A stretch of DNA of 64,000 nt from Lepas anatifera (GCA_034440635.1 JAOTON010001356.1:1682501-1746500), one strand, 5' to 3'. Counted from the first letter of the stretch, positions 14,746 through 26,748 are shown. Numbers and translations are program-made. The notes: generated by a model from the sequence alone, not told the origin.

Positions 14746-15857
14746 TATAGCACACTGAGGCCACTTCTGTATCCAGGGTAATAGAATGCATGGAATGATG
14801 GTATCTGTGCCCATCAATGCCCAGTATGAGTACTGAAAAATACCCACACTGGTTTCACAATGGGCTGTGTGTTGCTGTTTGCTTGCGTCTGCAATCAAGG
14901 TGCATGGTATCATATTCAGCACATTATTTAGGTGTTATTGACAAACAGAATGCATAGGGCTGCTTTTGTATCCCGTGCCTTATCCTCACTACAGGGGCCC
15001 AGGGAGTGCCTTTTGCTGCTGTCTTTCCACTTGTCTTTCTTGTGACTGTATTTTTGCAGTGTTTTGTATTTTTAACAATTGTGCTTTGTGTGATATGAAT
15101 AAACATGTACAGATTCAAATGTGTTATTGACAAATGCATTTTCCTTGCTGAAATTTTCTCTTTACCCTTTGCTTGTTCAAACAAATGTACAGCTTCTGCA
15201 TCTAGCATAGAATATCTCATAACATGTCACACACAACGCAAAATGCAGATCTATGCAGCTATCTCAGTGCCTAATGTGGCAGTTTCCTTAGGGATGTATT
15301 TCAGGTTTTCCTTTTGCTTGATGAAGTGTCCGCAATTTTTGTTGTTTTTGGCTTTTTTTCCAAGTCTTTCAGTATTCAAACACAATGTAGGCATATGATC
15401 TAATTCATCACTATGTACATGAATATGGTGTATATCACAGGTATTTGATATTGAAATGAGTGGTGTATACCTCAAAATTGGAGTGACATAAAAGAGCTGG
15501 TAGGTATGTTAAGTGCATGAGTTTACAACAGTGTGTGCAGTGTCACTGTGTGTACACAAAGCAATAGACACTACCTATGCATATACAGACAGGCACACAC
15601 ATGAACAGGCACACACAACCAGGTTTCAGTCAGATTCTCTTCAATCCACATCAATCAAATCTGGCAGAATTCAGCTATAGAAGGCAGGCCCGCAGAACCC
15701 AGGAATCCAACAGTCGTGCAACATTGCCAGCATCTGGGACAGGTCAGCCCGAGGGAGCTTCCTCAGGTGCCTCCGTCCCAGATTCCTCTTCTCGAAATCC
15801 AGCTTCTGCCCTGCCTGCCAACCAGGGAAACTAAGACCATCCACTACCTCATCAGTA

Positions 15858-16602
15858 ATGATAAAAATAGCCAATGTAAATGTAAATGGTCTATGTTCAA
15901 AGCTTAAACTTGTATCTGAAAGCATTGTCTCCTTAGATCTTGATATTGTGTGCATTACAGAATCACATTTAGTGTCCTATATGAAGGACTCTTTTGTTCA
16001 AATACCAGGCTTTGTTCTATCAAGAAGTGATACAAATAGCTCAGTTCACAAACATGGTGTTTGTGCATTTTTGAGGAAGGAAATAATGACTGATGTTGTT
16101 ATGAAGCCTTTTCCCAATGTGTTAGTATTTCGCTTATCATCTTACAATGTTTATGTCCTTGTTGCGTATCGCCCCCCATCAAACACTCCGGCTGACAATG
16201 TGCACTTGACAACCTTCATCAGTGATTTTTGCTCAAACAGGGAAGTAATTATTGTTGGAGATTTCAACTTGCCTAATCTAAGTTGGGGTTCTGACAGCCC
16301 AGGTGTGCAGTGCTCACCAATGGAGACAACTTTTCTGGAAACATTCAATACTCTGGGTCTTACTCAGTGGGTCACTGACCCCACCTTCCCAAGATCTGGC
16401 AACATCCTAGACCTTGTCCTGACAACAGAGCCAGACCGTGTGGGATCCCTGGATGTTTTGTCACCTATGCCTGGATGTGACCATTGCCCCCTAGTATTTG
16501 ACTACATATTTTCTTCTGATAAGGAGATTGGGAGGCATGCGGCCCTTCCACAGAGAGCATGGCAGAGGGGAAGATACCCTGCCATTCGGGCAAGATTGAG
16601 AT
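15858..16602 (+). pseudogene. LINE endonuclease domain
   Basis: About 248 residues of an exonuclease/endonuclease/phosphatase fold. NVNGLCSKLK at the start, ITESHL, GDFNLPNLSW and GCDHCPLVFDY match the conserved N, E, GDFN and xDH blocks that nick target DNA. A preceding short frame ends just upstream at 15,834 and may be the tail of an ORF1 that I cannot identify. The frame closes at a TGA where the element should continue with a linker to the RT. Confidence 0.85.
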
Positions 16603-16724
16603 AATTTGACTGGGAGTATGAATTATCAGATCTTGATAATGAAGATTCTCTGAACTGCCTCACTACTGTCGTCACCAGCCTTGTAAATGAGTTTGTGCCC
16701 ATGAAACCCCCTGGGAACCCAAAA

Positions 16725-19064
16725 CCCCCTGGTCCATAAGGCCACCCACCAGCCTTATCCATAGGCGCCAACAAGCGTGGTGCCATTACAAAGCTGCCAG
16801 ACAAAATTTTGGACGATATTCCAACGCAGCCTCCTCTGCTTATGCAGCATTCTCAGTGGTCAACCGTGCCTACAGAACCCATGCAGTCCAGTCACAAGCT
16901 AACTATGAGAGCAGTTTGATATCCCACTTTAAAGAATCTCCTAAAGCTCTTCATACATATTTGAGGAACAAAAAAGTTGGTTGCCCCTCGGTTGGTCCTC
17001 TAAGATTGGCACCAGGTACACTTAGTGACGAGCCAATAACCATGGCAGAAGCTTTTGCAGCCTCCTTCTCGTCAGTCTTTACAAGATCTTTGACAGGAGA
17101 CCCAGTCGCCCACCAGGAATTGATGGGATACTTGGAGGCATATACATTACTCTTGATAATGTGCTTAAGGCGTTGCATGGGCTTGATGGCAACTCTGCAA
17201 TGGGTCCAGACTGTATGCATCCCCTGCTCTTAAAGAACTGTGCTCCTGAACTTGCCTATCCATTGTACATTATATACAGTAGATCTTTACAGGAAGGCAA
17301 AGTCCCCACTGCATGGAAGTCATCCCTTATTCTGCCAATTTTCAAGAAGGGAGCTAGGTATGATCCCCTGAATTACCGCCCCATAAGCCTAACATCTGTT
17401 TGTTGCAAAACCTTGGAGAGATTAGTGGCCGCACACCTGACAGACTATCTGGAGAGTAATAATATACTCACTACACACCAATTTGGATTTAGGTCAGGCC
17501 GCTCCACGATGGACCAATTGCTGCTGGTATATGAAACAGTATCTAGATTGACAGACAAAGGAGCAATATGTGATGTCATCTTGTTTGATTTCAGCAAGGC
17601 TTTTGATGTTGTTTGTCACAGCCTGATAATTGCCAAACTAGACTCCCTTGGAATTCAAGGAAATGTACTTCTCTGGATATCCTCATTCCTTACTGACAGA
17701 AAGATGACCGTAGGTGTAAAAGGATGTCTTAGTTCTGAAAAAAATGTCCTTAGCGGAGTTCCCCAGGGCTCCGTCCTAGGCCCCCTGCTGTTTTTAATCT
17801 ACATCAATAGCATTGCATGCCAGTTGACCTCAAGCTATAAGATATTTGCAGATTACTTGAAAATATATGCTTGTGTAAGTGAGGATTCCCTAAGATCTCA
17901 GGACAGTCATGCCGCCTCCACCCAGGATGTTCAAAATGATATTGACATCCTGCATCGTACTGCTCTCTCATGGGGCCTACATATGAATTCCAAGAAATGT
18001 GCAGTAATGCGATTTTCTCGACCACGGAATGACTTCCTTAATCCTGCATACATCCTAAATGGGTCTCCGATACCGACAGTATCCTCCCACATGGACCTTG
18101 GTATCACTGTGGACACTGATCTCAAATTCCACACCCATATTCACACTGTGACTCACAAGGCCGGTGGCCTGGCTCAGAGTTTCTTAAAGTCAACAGTTTG
18201 CCGTACTAAGGATTTCATGCTTTTTCTGTTAACCTCTCATATCCGCCCCATAATTGAGTATTGCTCATGTGTATGGTACTCAGGTTACGCCACCGACATG
18301 CGCTTGCTAGAAAACATTCAGAGGCGTCCAATCTGCAAAGTATGGCAGCAGGCCAGACGAGTCGCACCAGCCATCCAAAATTATCGCACCACCAGCCTAA
18401 AAAATCGCACCAATCTGCCATATACCAGAAAGAAAAACGCACACATTCCTACCCACACGATGCAATACTACCTCTCTTATTAGTTAGTTAAGGACTTTTT
18501 ATAAGGCCCCTCCCGTGTCTTCCTAACTATTCAGTCATTATTTTTTTTAGTTTTCAGTGTCAACTTCCTCGCACCAGTCTTGCAAATTCGCACCAGGCTG
18601 ATAAAATTCGCACCACTCGCTCCTGTCTCCAAGGGCACTCACACCGACGAGATCTCGTCGAAAATGCCATACTTTGCACACTGGAGAGGCGTTGGACGAA
18701 ACAGATAGATGGACTTGGACTGTTAAGCTATAGTGAACGCCTGCATGCCCTCGACTTGTATTCTGTACAAGGCCGACTTCTACGTGCCGATATGATACAG
18801 TGCTGGAAAATGTTTAACGGGAAGTCTTGCTTGTCGCCCAATGAGATCTTCGGGCCTCTGTCTGTCAATTCTAGGACCAGGGGTCACCGTCATCAAATAT
18901 TCGTGCACAGACCCAATACTGATGTTAGAAAACGTTCGTTCTCCATGAGATGTGTACAGATGTGGAACTCCCTGCCTGAAGAAGTGGTTTCTGCACATGA
19001 TCTTCATACTTTCAAGGGCCTATTGGCCAGGTCCATTGGAGATAAGCTCTATGAGTTCACCTGA
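16725..19064 (+). pseudogene. LINE reverse transcriptase, broken
   Basis: RT blocks appear in order: LPIFKKGARYDPLNYRPISL, QFGFRSGRSTMDQL, FDFSKAFDVV (first catalytic Asp present), SGVPQGSVLGPLLFLIYIN, then FADYLKIY where FADD or YADD is expected, so one catalytic Asp is Tyr. The C-terminal part RRWTKQIDG...YSVQGRLLRADMIQCWKMF...MWNSLPEEVV lies beyond the inserted DNA element. Two frameshifts and the mutated box make activity unlikely. Confidence 0.85.
18328..18684 (+). mobile_element. 357-bp TIR element with 8-bp target duplication, inside the LINE
   Basis: Terminal inverted repeats CCAATCTGCAAAGTATGGCA (18,328-18,347) and CCAGTGTGCAAAGTATGGCA (reverse complement of 18,665-18,684) match at 18 of 20 positions. 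Target duplication AGAGGCGT lies at 18,320-18,327 and 18,685-18,692. Internal features are six direct TCGCACCA motifs and the palindrome CGACGAGATCTCGTCG beside the right end. It has no transposase and so is non-autonomous. An 8-bp duplication fits hAT or P-like enzymes. Confidence 0.93.
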
Positions 19065-19090
19065 ACTAGTCGTACCTGATCTGTACTGGT

Positions 19091-19660
19091 CTTGTATTCT
19101 CACTTATTTGATTTGATTCACTAGGTAGGCTATATGTGCTTCTTGTCAATATGTTGTATCCAATTCTAGCTCTTGTGTCTGATCTATTGGAAGGCGCACA
19201 CTTCCAGTCCTCTAATATGACTAAATGCGTTGCTATGGCCTCTTGGACTGGCGCACCTAAAGGGTGGTTTCCTTTGTCCTTCTGTTACTCCTTTGTCATT
19301 CCTTTCTCTGTGCCAGAAGGAAACCAATCAGGTAAGAAATCAGGTAAGAAATCAGGTAAGATGGTTAAAGTTCTGGTGAGAATACAGAGAAACGTCCACT
19401 TTCCAAACAAAACAAAACTGTTGAGCTTTAGAAAATTATTAATGAAACAAAATTCGGTAATGAGGTAGGTGGCATCACACATGTTGCCAGATAACTACAG
19501 ATTGATCTGAATGATAAGTGCCACTGTTCAAAAGTTCCAATGGGTCAAAACTTCCTTTAATTAGAATTGCTACAGGTTAATATATATCATAAGTGCCACT
19601 GTTTAAAACTTCATCCAGTGCAATATTCCAAGTACCACAACTGGCGCTCACCACAACTGG
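19091..19660. other. No gene seen
   Basis: AT-rich sequence after the LINE stop codon, probably LINE 3' region plus unique DNA. It includes the three 12-bp repeats at 19,330-19,362. Confidence 0.4.
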
Positions 19661-19686
19661 TTGAGTTGGGTTGGGTTGGGTTGGGG
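19661..19686 (+). repeat. Short TTGGG telomere-like run
   Basis: GTTGAGTTGGGTTGGG... continues to 19,686, where the 1.13-kb element begins. It is the left-hand piece of the array that resumes at 20,817. Confidence 0.75.
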
Positions 19687-20816
19687 CCAGTCTGCAGAAT
19701 GTGGCAGATTTCGACGAGATCTCGTTGGGGCAGCCTCGGGGCAGACCTACCGATTTGGGGCAGCTTTTGGTCGATCTTGGGGCAGAGGGCGGGTTCTTGG
19801 GGCAGGAACCAGTACTTGGGGCAGCAGTCGGTCCGGGTAATCACCGAGGGAAGAAGAAAAAATAATGAAAAGAAACGACAATCATCAGTTAAAGTTGCGC
19901 CGTAAAAGCTGAATTGTCGCAAAAGCGTCATATTTGTCATCAAGAGATGTGGCCAAAAAGATACCAAATGAAGGAAATTTTTAATAGACGTAAAGTCAAA
20001 GTTCCTGGAAATTAATAAAAAGCAGACAACAGGCGCCTTTCTAAAGCAAAGTTTAAATTTCTTTATAAATTCGTAATCTAAACCTAGTTTGAATAACAAA
20101 AAAAATCTTAGAACTCAAAATAAAATTTCCCTGTATGTAGTTTTTTGCATTTCCTCTGCTGTTTTGATCGCCAAAGGCCGGCAAATTGGGTCTATGTCAA
20201 AAGGTCCACTATTCAAAGGGTCCACCGTTCAAATGGTCCACACATAAGCAAAGCATGCCAACCCCCTCCCCCCAAGAAAAATGCAGGTCAGTGATGTGAC
20301 GTCACAAGAGCGTAAGGGAATCTTTCTTCGCTTGGGTCTTGTGAAAATATTCCAAATTTTTATGCTTTCATGCAAATGTGAGAAAATGCAAGGGGAAAAT
20401 GCTTTAGCTTTGGAAAACATTATTCTTTATTGAATTTAGTTATCAATTGAAATAATTTTTTTTAAGCATTGATTATACGCAGTGAAAGCAGTGGCAAATG
20501 ACGTCGTTGGGGGAAAAGACTTTGCTTGTAAATATACCTTTGAATAAATGTATTCTTGAAGTCGTGCATCATGAATGCTAGATAGCTGCTGCTGTGCGTG
20601 GAGGGTCGTGAGTGCGTTGTCGTCGGCGAGTTGGATGCACGGCTTTATTTCATTTCTGGGTGTTACGTTTAAAATGGAGTAGATAAAACATGTATCGGTA
20701 AAAATACCCCCCCGTTGGAGGAGTCTGCCCCAGCATCCAAATTTCTGCCCCAATTGGGGCAGGCTTTGGCTGCCCCAAGCGCCTCGTCGAGTCGCCTGCC
20801 ACGTTCTGCAGACTGG
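19687..20816 (+). mobile_element. 1.13-kb TIR element inserted in telomere-like repeats, 8-bp duplication GGTTGGGG
   Basis: Ends read CCAGTCTGCAGAATGTGGCA (left) and, inverted, CCAGTCTGCAGAACGTGGCA (right). The target duplication GGTTGGGG is exact (19,679-19,686 and 20,817-20,824). TTGGGGCAG repeats lie just inside both ends in inverted orientation. The left subterminal segment TTTCGACGAGATCTCGTTGG matches the right subterminal segment of the 357-bp element in the LINE. No transposase is seen. Confidence 0.93.
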
Positions 20817-21066
20817 GGTTGGGGTAGGTTAGGGTAGGTTAGGTTAGGTTAGGTTGGGTTGGGTTGGGTTGGGCTGGGTTGGGTTGGGTTGGGTTGGGTT
20901 GGGTTAGGTTAGTTAGGTTAGGTTAGGTTAGGTTAGGTTAGGTTAGGTTAGGTTAGGTTAGGTTAGGTTAGGTTAGGTTAGGTTAGGTTAGCTTAGCTTA
21001 GCTTAGCTTAGCTTAGCTTAGCTTAGCTTAGGTTAGGTTAGGTTAGGTTAGGTTAGGTTAGGTAGG
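20817..21066 (+). repeat. Interstitial telomere-like array (TTAGG, with TTGGG and TTAGC blocks)
   Basis: TTAGG pentamers run to 21,066. A block of TTGGG variants lies at about 20,856-20,900 and a block of about ten TTAGC variants at 20,986-21,030. TTAGG is the usual arthropod telomere unit. Unique-looking DNA on both sides makes this internal rather than a chromosome end. Confidence 0.92.
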
Positions 21067-22514
21067 TACACAGTGTATCCACAGCAGCTGATGAAGGCAA
21101 AAGTGCCACCAGTAGGTTAGGTGCGCCACAGGCCAGCTCGCTGAGTCGAGAAAAGGTTAGGTCAGGTTTGGTTACGTTTTGCTACATGTAGAAATATTGA
21201 AAAAGAATCACCAAAGGTTTTTTAAAAATTGTCACTCAGCAATGCAAAAAACAGTTTTGGCACTAGGAACATTTGAAAGAAGGATGTTTCAGCAACACCA
21301 AAAACAGCTAGACCACTTGGAATATTTCACTGGAGGAAGCTTTGAACAGTGGCACTTACAATCTGGATCAACCTGTGGCACTTTTGTTTGGAAGGAAGTT
21401 TTGATTCATAGGAGCTTTCTGGATCAACCTGTGGGCTTTTGTTTGAAAGGAAGTTTTGATTCATAGGAGCTTTTGAACTGTGGTACTTATGATGTTGATT
21501 TGCCTGCTGTGATTCTCTCTGGCAACATGTGTGAAGCTAGCTACCTTGTTACCCAAAATTCTTAATTTGGATAAACGAAAAGTCAAGGGAGTGAAAGAAA
21601 ACATCAATAGTCCACTAGAAATGCAGACAAAATTGACATTGCAGATTATTTTATCAGTTACCTACAACGGTAAGTATCTGTGTGCAAGCCAAGGTGACAT
21701 GGAAGATAATTTTCGTGCTTGTGATGCCTCCAATGAATAATAAACAGTGTATGCTGCAAAAACAGATCAATCACAATAATTGCACCTTTTGTTCATCAAA
21801 GAAAAACAAATCAAAATGTGTAACTGCTGAAATGTGTGTTGTTGTGCTGTGGATGTGATGCTCTCGGCCTACCGGCCTACTACCCTTCTCTCTCAAGAAA
21901 ATCATTGACACGCCTATTTTGCGCTCTAAATAAATACAAAGAATAATTGCGTACATACATACATTGACATCCCCCACATACAACCCACCTATGATTAGCT
22001 CCTAAGCCGGTAGTTCTATTGCTTTGGGTATTGCTATTTGCACAAATCTGAAAAACAACACACAGCAAGAGGAGGAGAGGGGAAGAGGAGAGAGGAGGAG
22101 GGTGAAGCCAGAGGTTTGTATAAAACTGGAAAAGTTACCTCTCTAAAAGATGATATATTAACTCTTTAGATTTCCTCTGCTGGCTTCGTGAGATAGTTCT
22201 GTAAAAGGCACAAAAGAGATTTACGATCATTCAGAAATTTCATAGCTGAGAAGTGGTAAGTTGGCAGGACACAATTGAGCCAAAAGTGCCTCCGAGACAG
22301 AGGTCGATCTCAACACGCAAATGATGCAGGATGATATGCAAATGATGCAAATGATATGCAATGCAATCTTGAAACATTATTGTATGACCTTGACCTAAGG
22401 TCAAGGGGATATTGTGATCTTACTAGGTCATGCCACATATCATTTGAATCCTTGGGTGAAGCAAAACATCGGTATCTTTTGTTTGTTCTAGGCCTAAAAG
22501 TTATCAATTTATAA
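21067..22514. other. No gene seen
   Basis: Contains a roughly 55-bp near repeat around 21,345-21,470 (GGATCAACCTGTGG and GGAAGTTTTGATTCATAGGAGC twice) and an AG-rich run at 22,065-22,105. No exon is recognised. Confidence 0.4.
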
Positions 22515-22515
22515 G

Positions 22516-22745
22516 GTCGCCCCGGTAGCTCAGAGGGTAGAGCGTTGTGCTCCGGTCCGCTGCTCAGGTTCATGCAGTGGCAGTGCGGGTGCCTAAGCTT
22601 GGGATCGATTCCCCGGCCACGATCCTGAGCTACATATTTATACAACGTATATCGCCTGCCAACTGACTGGTGAGATGTTTACCTGAGCGGGGTGGCCGTC
22701 CCTGTGCTTTGTGGTACGTTAAAGGAAATGTGGCACCTTCACAAC
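22516..22745 (+). mobile_element. tRNA-derived SINE
   Basis: A box-A-like GGTAGCTCAGAGGGTAGAGCG at about 22,524 is followed 77 bp later by the box-B-like GGGATCGATTCC at 22,601. A non-tRNA tail ends in TTAAAGGAAATGTGGCACC. The spacing is too long for a functional tRNA without an intron, so a SINE is the better reading. Confidence 0.55.
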
Positions 22746-23162
22746 GTCATTTTAACTGAGATAGCCAAGTTGTAAAGCAAGTCGGAAAACCCGGTACTCC
22801 ATATATCATCCGTCTTGGAACTCGATATTTCAGTAGAAAAAAGCTAAAACCTACCTGACACCAGCCCCCTCAGCCCCTCGTCGCCGGCGACCATTGTTGT
22901 GAGCTACTGGTGTGACGACATATGCTGACGTCACGATGAGCATCAGCCAATCGAAGCCCTTGAAGCGTTTCAAGTATGATAGTGGTTGCCAGATCGTGAC
23001 ATCATCCACAGTCTGATATTTATTTCTTTTTCTAGAGGAGTATTTTTAAAAACCAAATATTGAGCTTATGTACATTTTTCAGAGAAATCATGAGTGGTTT
23101 CATTATTTTTTTACTAAAAGTACGCCTAATTACACTAAATTCCAAGATTCGACCAAGGTGCC

Positions 23163-23433
23163 ACATTCCCTTTACCCCCCTTTCAAAAAAAAAAATAACG
23201 AGGCGCACCCCCGCTTAACGCCCCCCCCCCCCCCCCCCCCCCTTCCCCCCACCCCCCCCAAATTTTCCCCCCCCCCCCCAACCTCACGACACCACAAAAG
23301 GAAAACCACACCCCCCCCCCCCCCTAACAACTAAAAAAAAACAAAAAAAAAAAAACAAAAAAAAAAAAACCTCCAACACCCCCCCCCCCCCCAAAAAATT
23401 TTTCTTTCCCCCCCCTTAACCCAACCCCCCCCC

Positions 23434-23472
<39 letters not shown>

Positions 23473-23676
23473 AAAAAAAAAAAAAAAAAAAAACAAAAAA
23501 ACCAAAAAAAATTTTTTCACCACCCCCCCCCCCCCCCCCTTTCCCAAAAACAACCACAAAAACAAAAAAAAAAAAAATAAAAAATAAATTAATAATTAAA
23601 AAAAAAAAAAAAAAAAAAAACTTTTATTTAAAAAAAAATTTTCTCCCCCAAAATATTTCAAAGTACCCTCGAAAAG

Positions 23677-23724
<48 letters not shown>

Positions 23725-23760
23725 ATTTAATTTAAAAATTTAAAAAAAAAAAAAAAAAAT

Positions 23761-23809
<49 letters not shown>

Positions 23810-23860
23810 AAATTAATACATTTTTTAATTAAACCATTTATTATAGGGGGGGAAAAGGGG
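23163..23860. other. C and A homopolymer tract, probable sequence artefact
   Basis: About 700 bp made almost wholly of long C runs then long A runs, with scattered single bases and a switch to T/G-rich text at the right edge. It does not resemble any genomic repeat unit. Collapsed or low-quality consensus is the likeliest explanation. Poly-Gly and poly-Phe frames here are meaningless. Confidence 0.7.
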
Positions 23861-23974
23861 GTTGGGTGGGGGGAAGGGGGGGGGTTAAACTTTGGCTTCT
23901 AAATTAACCCTTTATTGTGGGAGTTGTTCGTTCGGATGGTATGGTCGGGGTCTCTGTTGCAAGCCCCTTGACAA

Positions 23975-24882
23975 ATAACCCTTGCCTCGGTGGCGGGTAC
24001 GAGCCACCTTCGCCCTGGTGGGGGGGGCTAAAAAGGCCCCCCACGATCCCAAAAACTAAGAGAGCTAAAAAAGCGCAAAACGGCGATTGAAAGCTCTTCA
24101 AAAATGATATCAAAAATACTTCGGTGATGTTTCTTGTCAGGTCAATACCAAGGTCACCAGAGGTCAAAATAGGTCAAAATCGCTAATATGAGGTGTACTA
24201 AGAAAACCTCACATATCTCAGAATAACTATGATAGCTAGAAACATTTTGACCAACTTGACCTGGTATAGTCATGATGTATATTATTTGATTTCCAGTTAC
24301 TATACAAACACTTTGGTGACAAAATAAAGGCTCTATCTTAGTTTATTCAAAATTCATAGAGAAAAACATCGAAAAATGTTTGTTTGACCTTAAGGTGAAC
24401 TTTTAAAGGCCACAGGTCAAAATGTTTGGCATCAGCTTCAGAAATGGGCTAAGAGCAAGTCGCAACCGACGTTTGAAGTTGATTCCATCCATACTTACTG
24501 AGAAAAGCTCATTTTGTGATTTTCCCTATGTATTTACAATGGGGAGGTCATGCTCAGCTCATGACCTTAGGTCACCAATATAAAAAATCCCGGAACAAAT
24601 GTTGCAGCTCCTGGTGGGCCCAATATGTCTTATGACTTTCAACTTGATCGATTAACCCTTCTTTTAGTTATGCGGTCCTAGGCATTTTTTGAGGTGAGGT
24701 CACTTCACCTGGCCTGGTGACCTAACCTGATATGACCTTGAGCTAAAATCTTCAGGAAAGATGTAAAAATGATGAAGGAACAGCTAGACCAAGTTTGGCG
24801 GCGCTGCGCGCCGCCGTTTTTTGGTCACTTTGGAAAAACCCGAGGGGGGTCTAAAAAGAACCCCCACCCGGGCGAAGGATAA
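23975..24882 (+). mobile_element. TTAA-type element, cap type 3, copy 1 (ATAA on both sides)
   Basis: The left end reads ATAACCCTTGCCTCGGTGG, then GAGCCACCTTCG and CCCTGGTGGGGG. The right end is CCCACCCGGGCGAAGGATAA. The interior carries many AGGTCA/TGACCT sites. The right half is the inverted match of 63,428-64,000. Length and layout match the cap type 1 and 2 families. The flanking tetramer is ATAA on both sides instead of TTAA. Confidence 0.8.
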
Positions 24883-26740
24883 AGTGGAGCTCCGGCTCAA
24901 GCATCTCCGACCCAAGAGGGTAAGGTGCTTGTATCATTGTTCCATTTTTCACATCACTTTCGGTTCTCGATTTGGTAGGGAGGGGTCCACCTGCCCCCCC
25001 ACCCCCCGGGAGGTGGTGTGTAGGAAGAGCCCTGGCGTTGCCGGGTTAAACAGGTAGGCAGGGGTCAAAAAACCTACCATTTTGGCATTGTAAATGATGA
25101 CTACCTAACTTGGGCAGGGTGACAAAAGTTAGCCGACATGTTTTCTCGAGGCCAATAACGGAACAAATCGCCAAAATTGCCACCTCTAATTTGAGTTTGC
25201 AATGTTTTTGAACAACTGGGATGGGTATCCATTGGTATCCTTCTAACGAAAAATTTGCCACACTTTTTAACCTGGGCTGGTGACACATTTATGGTTTGAA
25301 ATTTTTGATGGTGACACGCTGAACACTTCTTTGGCCGCTGCAGGTAGGTATACCCAAGGGTATACCTACTAAGTACGGCCGGCGTGTAGAGACACCACCT
25401 CCCACGCCGGGGAGGTGGCAATCCCCAGTCCCAGCGTGCGTCATCATCAGCTCTATGTTTTATTGTTGCATTTCACAAGGTATTCGATATTGAGTAGCTA
25501 CATGCTCAGTGGAACGTATATTTTCAGTCGGAGTAATGTAAGCGACATCAAGAGCACGGAAGTTAAAAATATCGCCTAAAAGACAAATAGTACGAAGCAG
25601 AACTAGCGGCGAGGGATGGAAGTTCTTTCGTCTGAGTTTTTTTAAAACTGTCATCTCTAAAACCAAATAGTAAGCTATTAAGGGCATCTCTGGCCTCTCA
25701 ACACACATCTTAAGCTTTAGCTCAAAGTGGTCCCTGGTTGAGAAAGGAAGAAAAGACAATATGACACATAAAACCATCACGCCTCTCTGTCCCTCCCCAA
25801 AGCATGTCATGTGAGCATTGCGAGCATTGAATTTAAGGCACTTATTTACAGCGCGGTAGTCCTTTCCGGGCTCGCCGACTTCTGAGGTCATTTGGCTGAC
25901 GATTACAGAGGAAATCATCCAACCGTCGGTACAGCAAGTACAAATGTTACATTTATCCGTACATATGTGACTTCCGAACTCCGTGCACTGACGCCAGTTA
26001 TAGATGCACTCCAAGCTCAGATAAGTATGCCTCCAAGGCGTCAGCACTTGCAGGGAAAACATCGGCTTGGCAATGTTAGTAATGGATACGATGGAGCTGT
26101 CAGTTTTCTGCCGACTGGTGTGACGACTTCACGTGTGGTACTAGGGCAGGGCACTTCCAGTGGGGACCACAGCATGAGGCGGCGCTTGGTTGGTTGATAC
26201 TGTTGGGTACACGTGTCCTACGTTGACGTCTCACCAAGCTCTTACAACACTCGCAGCAATAGGCTCGGCAGTGTCCACCTTGCCAGTAAGCTCATAGATT
26301 TCCTACGCGAGCTCTTTTTGACGGATATAAAGCCCTCACTTTCGGCCAGGTCCGTAATTCTATGAAGGCCCGCACATCTCTCCAGCAGTGTGTGTGTTTG
26401 TGTCACTCGCACCTCGGAACGAGTAAGCAAACGTCAAATCGAATATCGTAGCACAGTTAGCCTTGCAGGAACATTTGCTATTACCTCATCAGTCCTGATG
26501 GTGGGCTGTTTTTTTCAATTGTCCCAGCTGGAAATGGCAGCCCAGGGGAGGACTCGGCCGAGCGCAGAAAGACAGCCGTCTTGCAGGCCCACCTCTAGTG
26601 CCATGCAGCACAAAACCACGTATCAAGTCTATCATCAGTACCACGACGTCCCGTTCAGGTTTCCAGCTGATCTGCAGAGGTCCAGCACCGGCAGCGGTAC
26701 AGGCGGTGGGAGTTGTCGGCAGCCGTCAGAGGGCGCCGCT
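24883..26740. other. No confirmed gene; possible unclassified repeat at 24,975-25,425
   Basis: The sequence around 25,005 (CCCGGGAGGTGGTGTGTAGG) recurs inverted near 25,390 (CACCACCTCCCACGCCGG), so 24,975-25,425 may be another short inverted-ended element. A 200-codon minus-strand open frame at 26,062-25,460 has no recognisable domain. The nAChR 3' untranslated region should lie somewhere below 26,749 on the minus strand; I cannot place its end. Confidence 0.35.
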
Positions 26741-26748
26741 CAAAGGGT

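Larger units (their letters stand above)
15640..19090 (+). mobile_element. CR1/jockey-like LINE, degraded
   Basis: This is a non-LTR retrotransposon with an apurinic-type endonuclease (15,858-16,602) followed by reverse transcriptase (about 16,725-19,064). It has an in-frame TGA near 16,603, frame changes near 16,725 and 17,140, a mutated catalytic box, and a 357-bp DNA element at 18,328-18,684. Removing that element restores the protein reading across it. The 5' limit is uncertain; a 12-bp AAATCAGGTAAG repeat (x3) at 19,330-19,362 may belong to its 3' tail. Confidence 0.85.

Noticed and set aside
22516..22620. Functional tRNA gene
   Set aside because: Box A to box B spacing is too long and no cloverleaf closes; a tRNA-derived SINE fits better.
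23068..23557. Poly-Pro and poly-Gly/Phe open frames
   Set aside because: Produced by C and A homopolymers in a probable sequence artefact.
25460..26062. 200-codon minus-strand open frame downstream of the nAChR stop
   Set aside because: No recognisable domain or splice structure. It may be untranslated sequence or chance.
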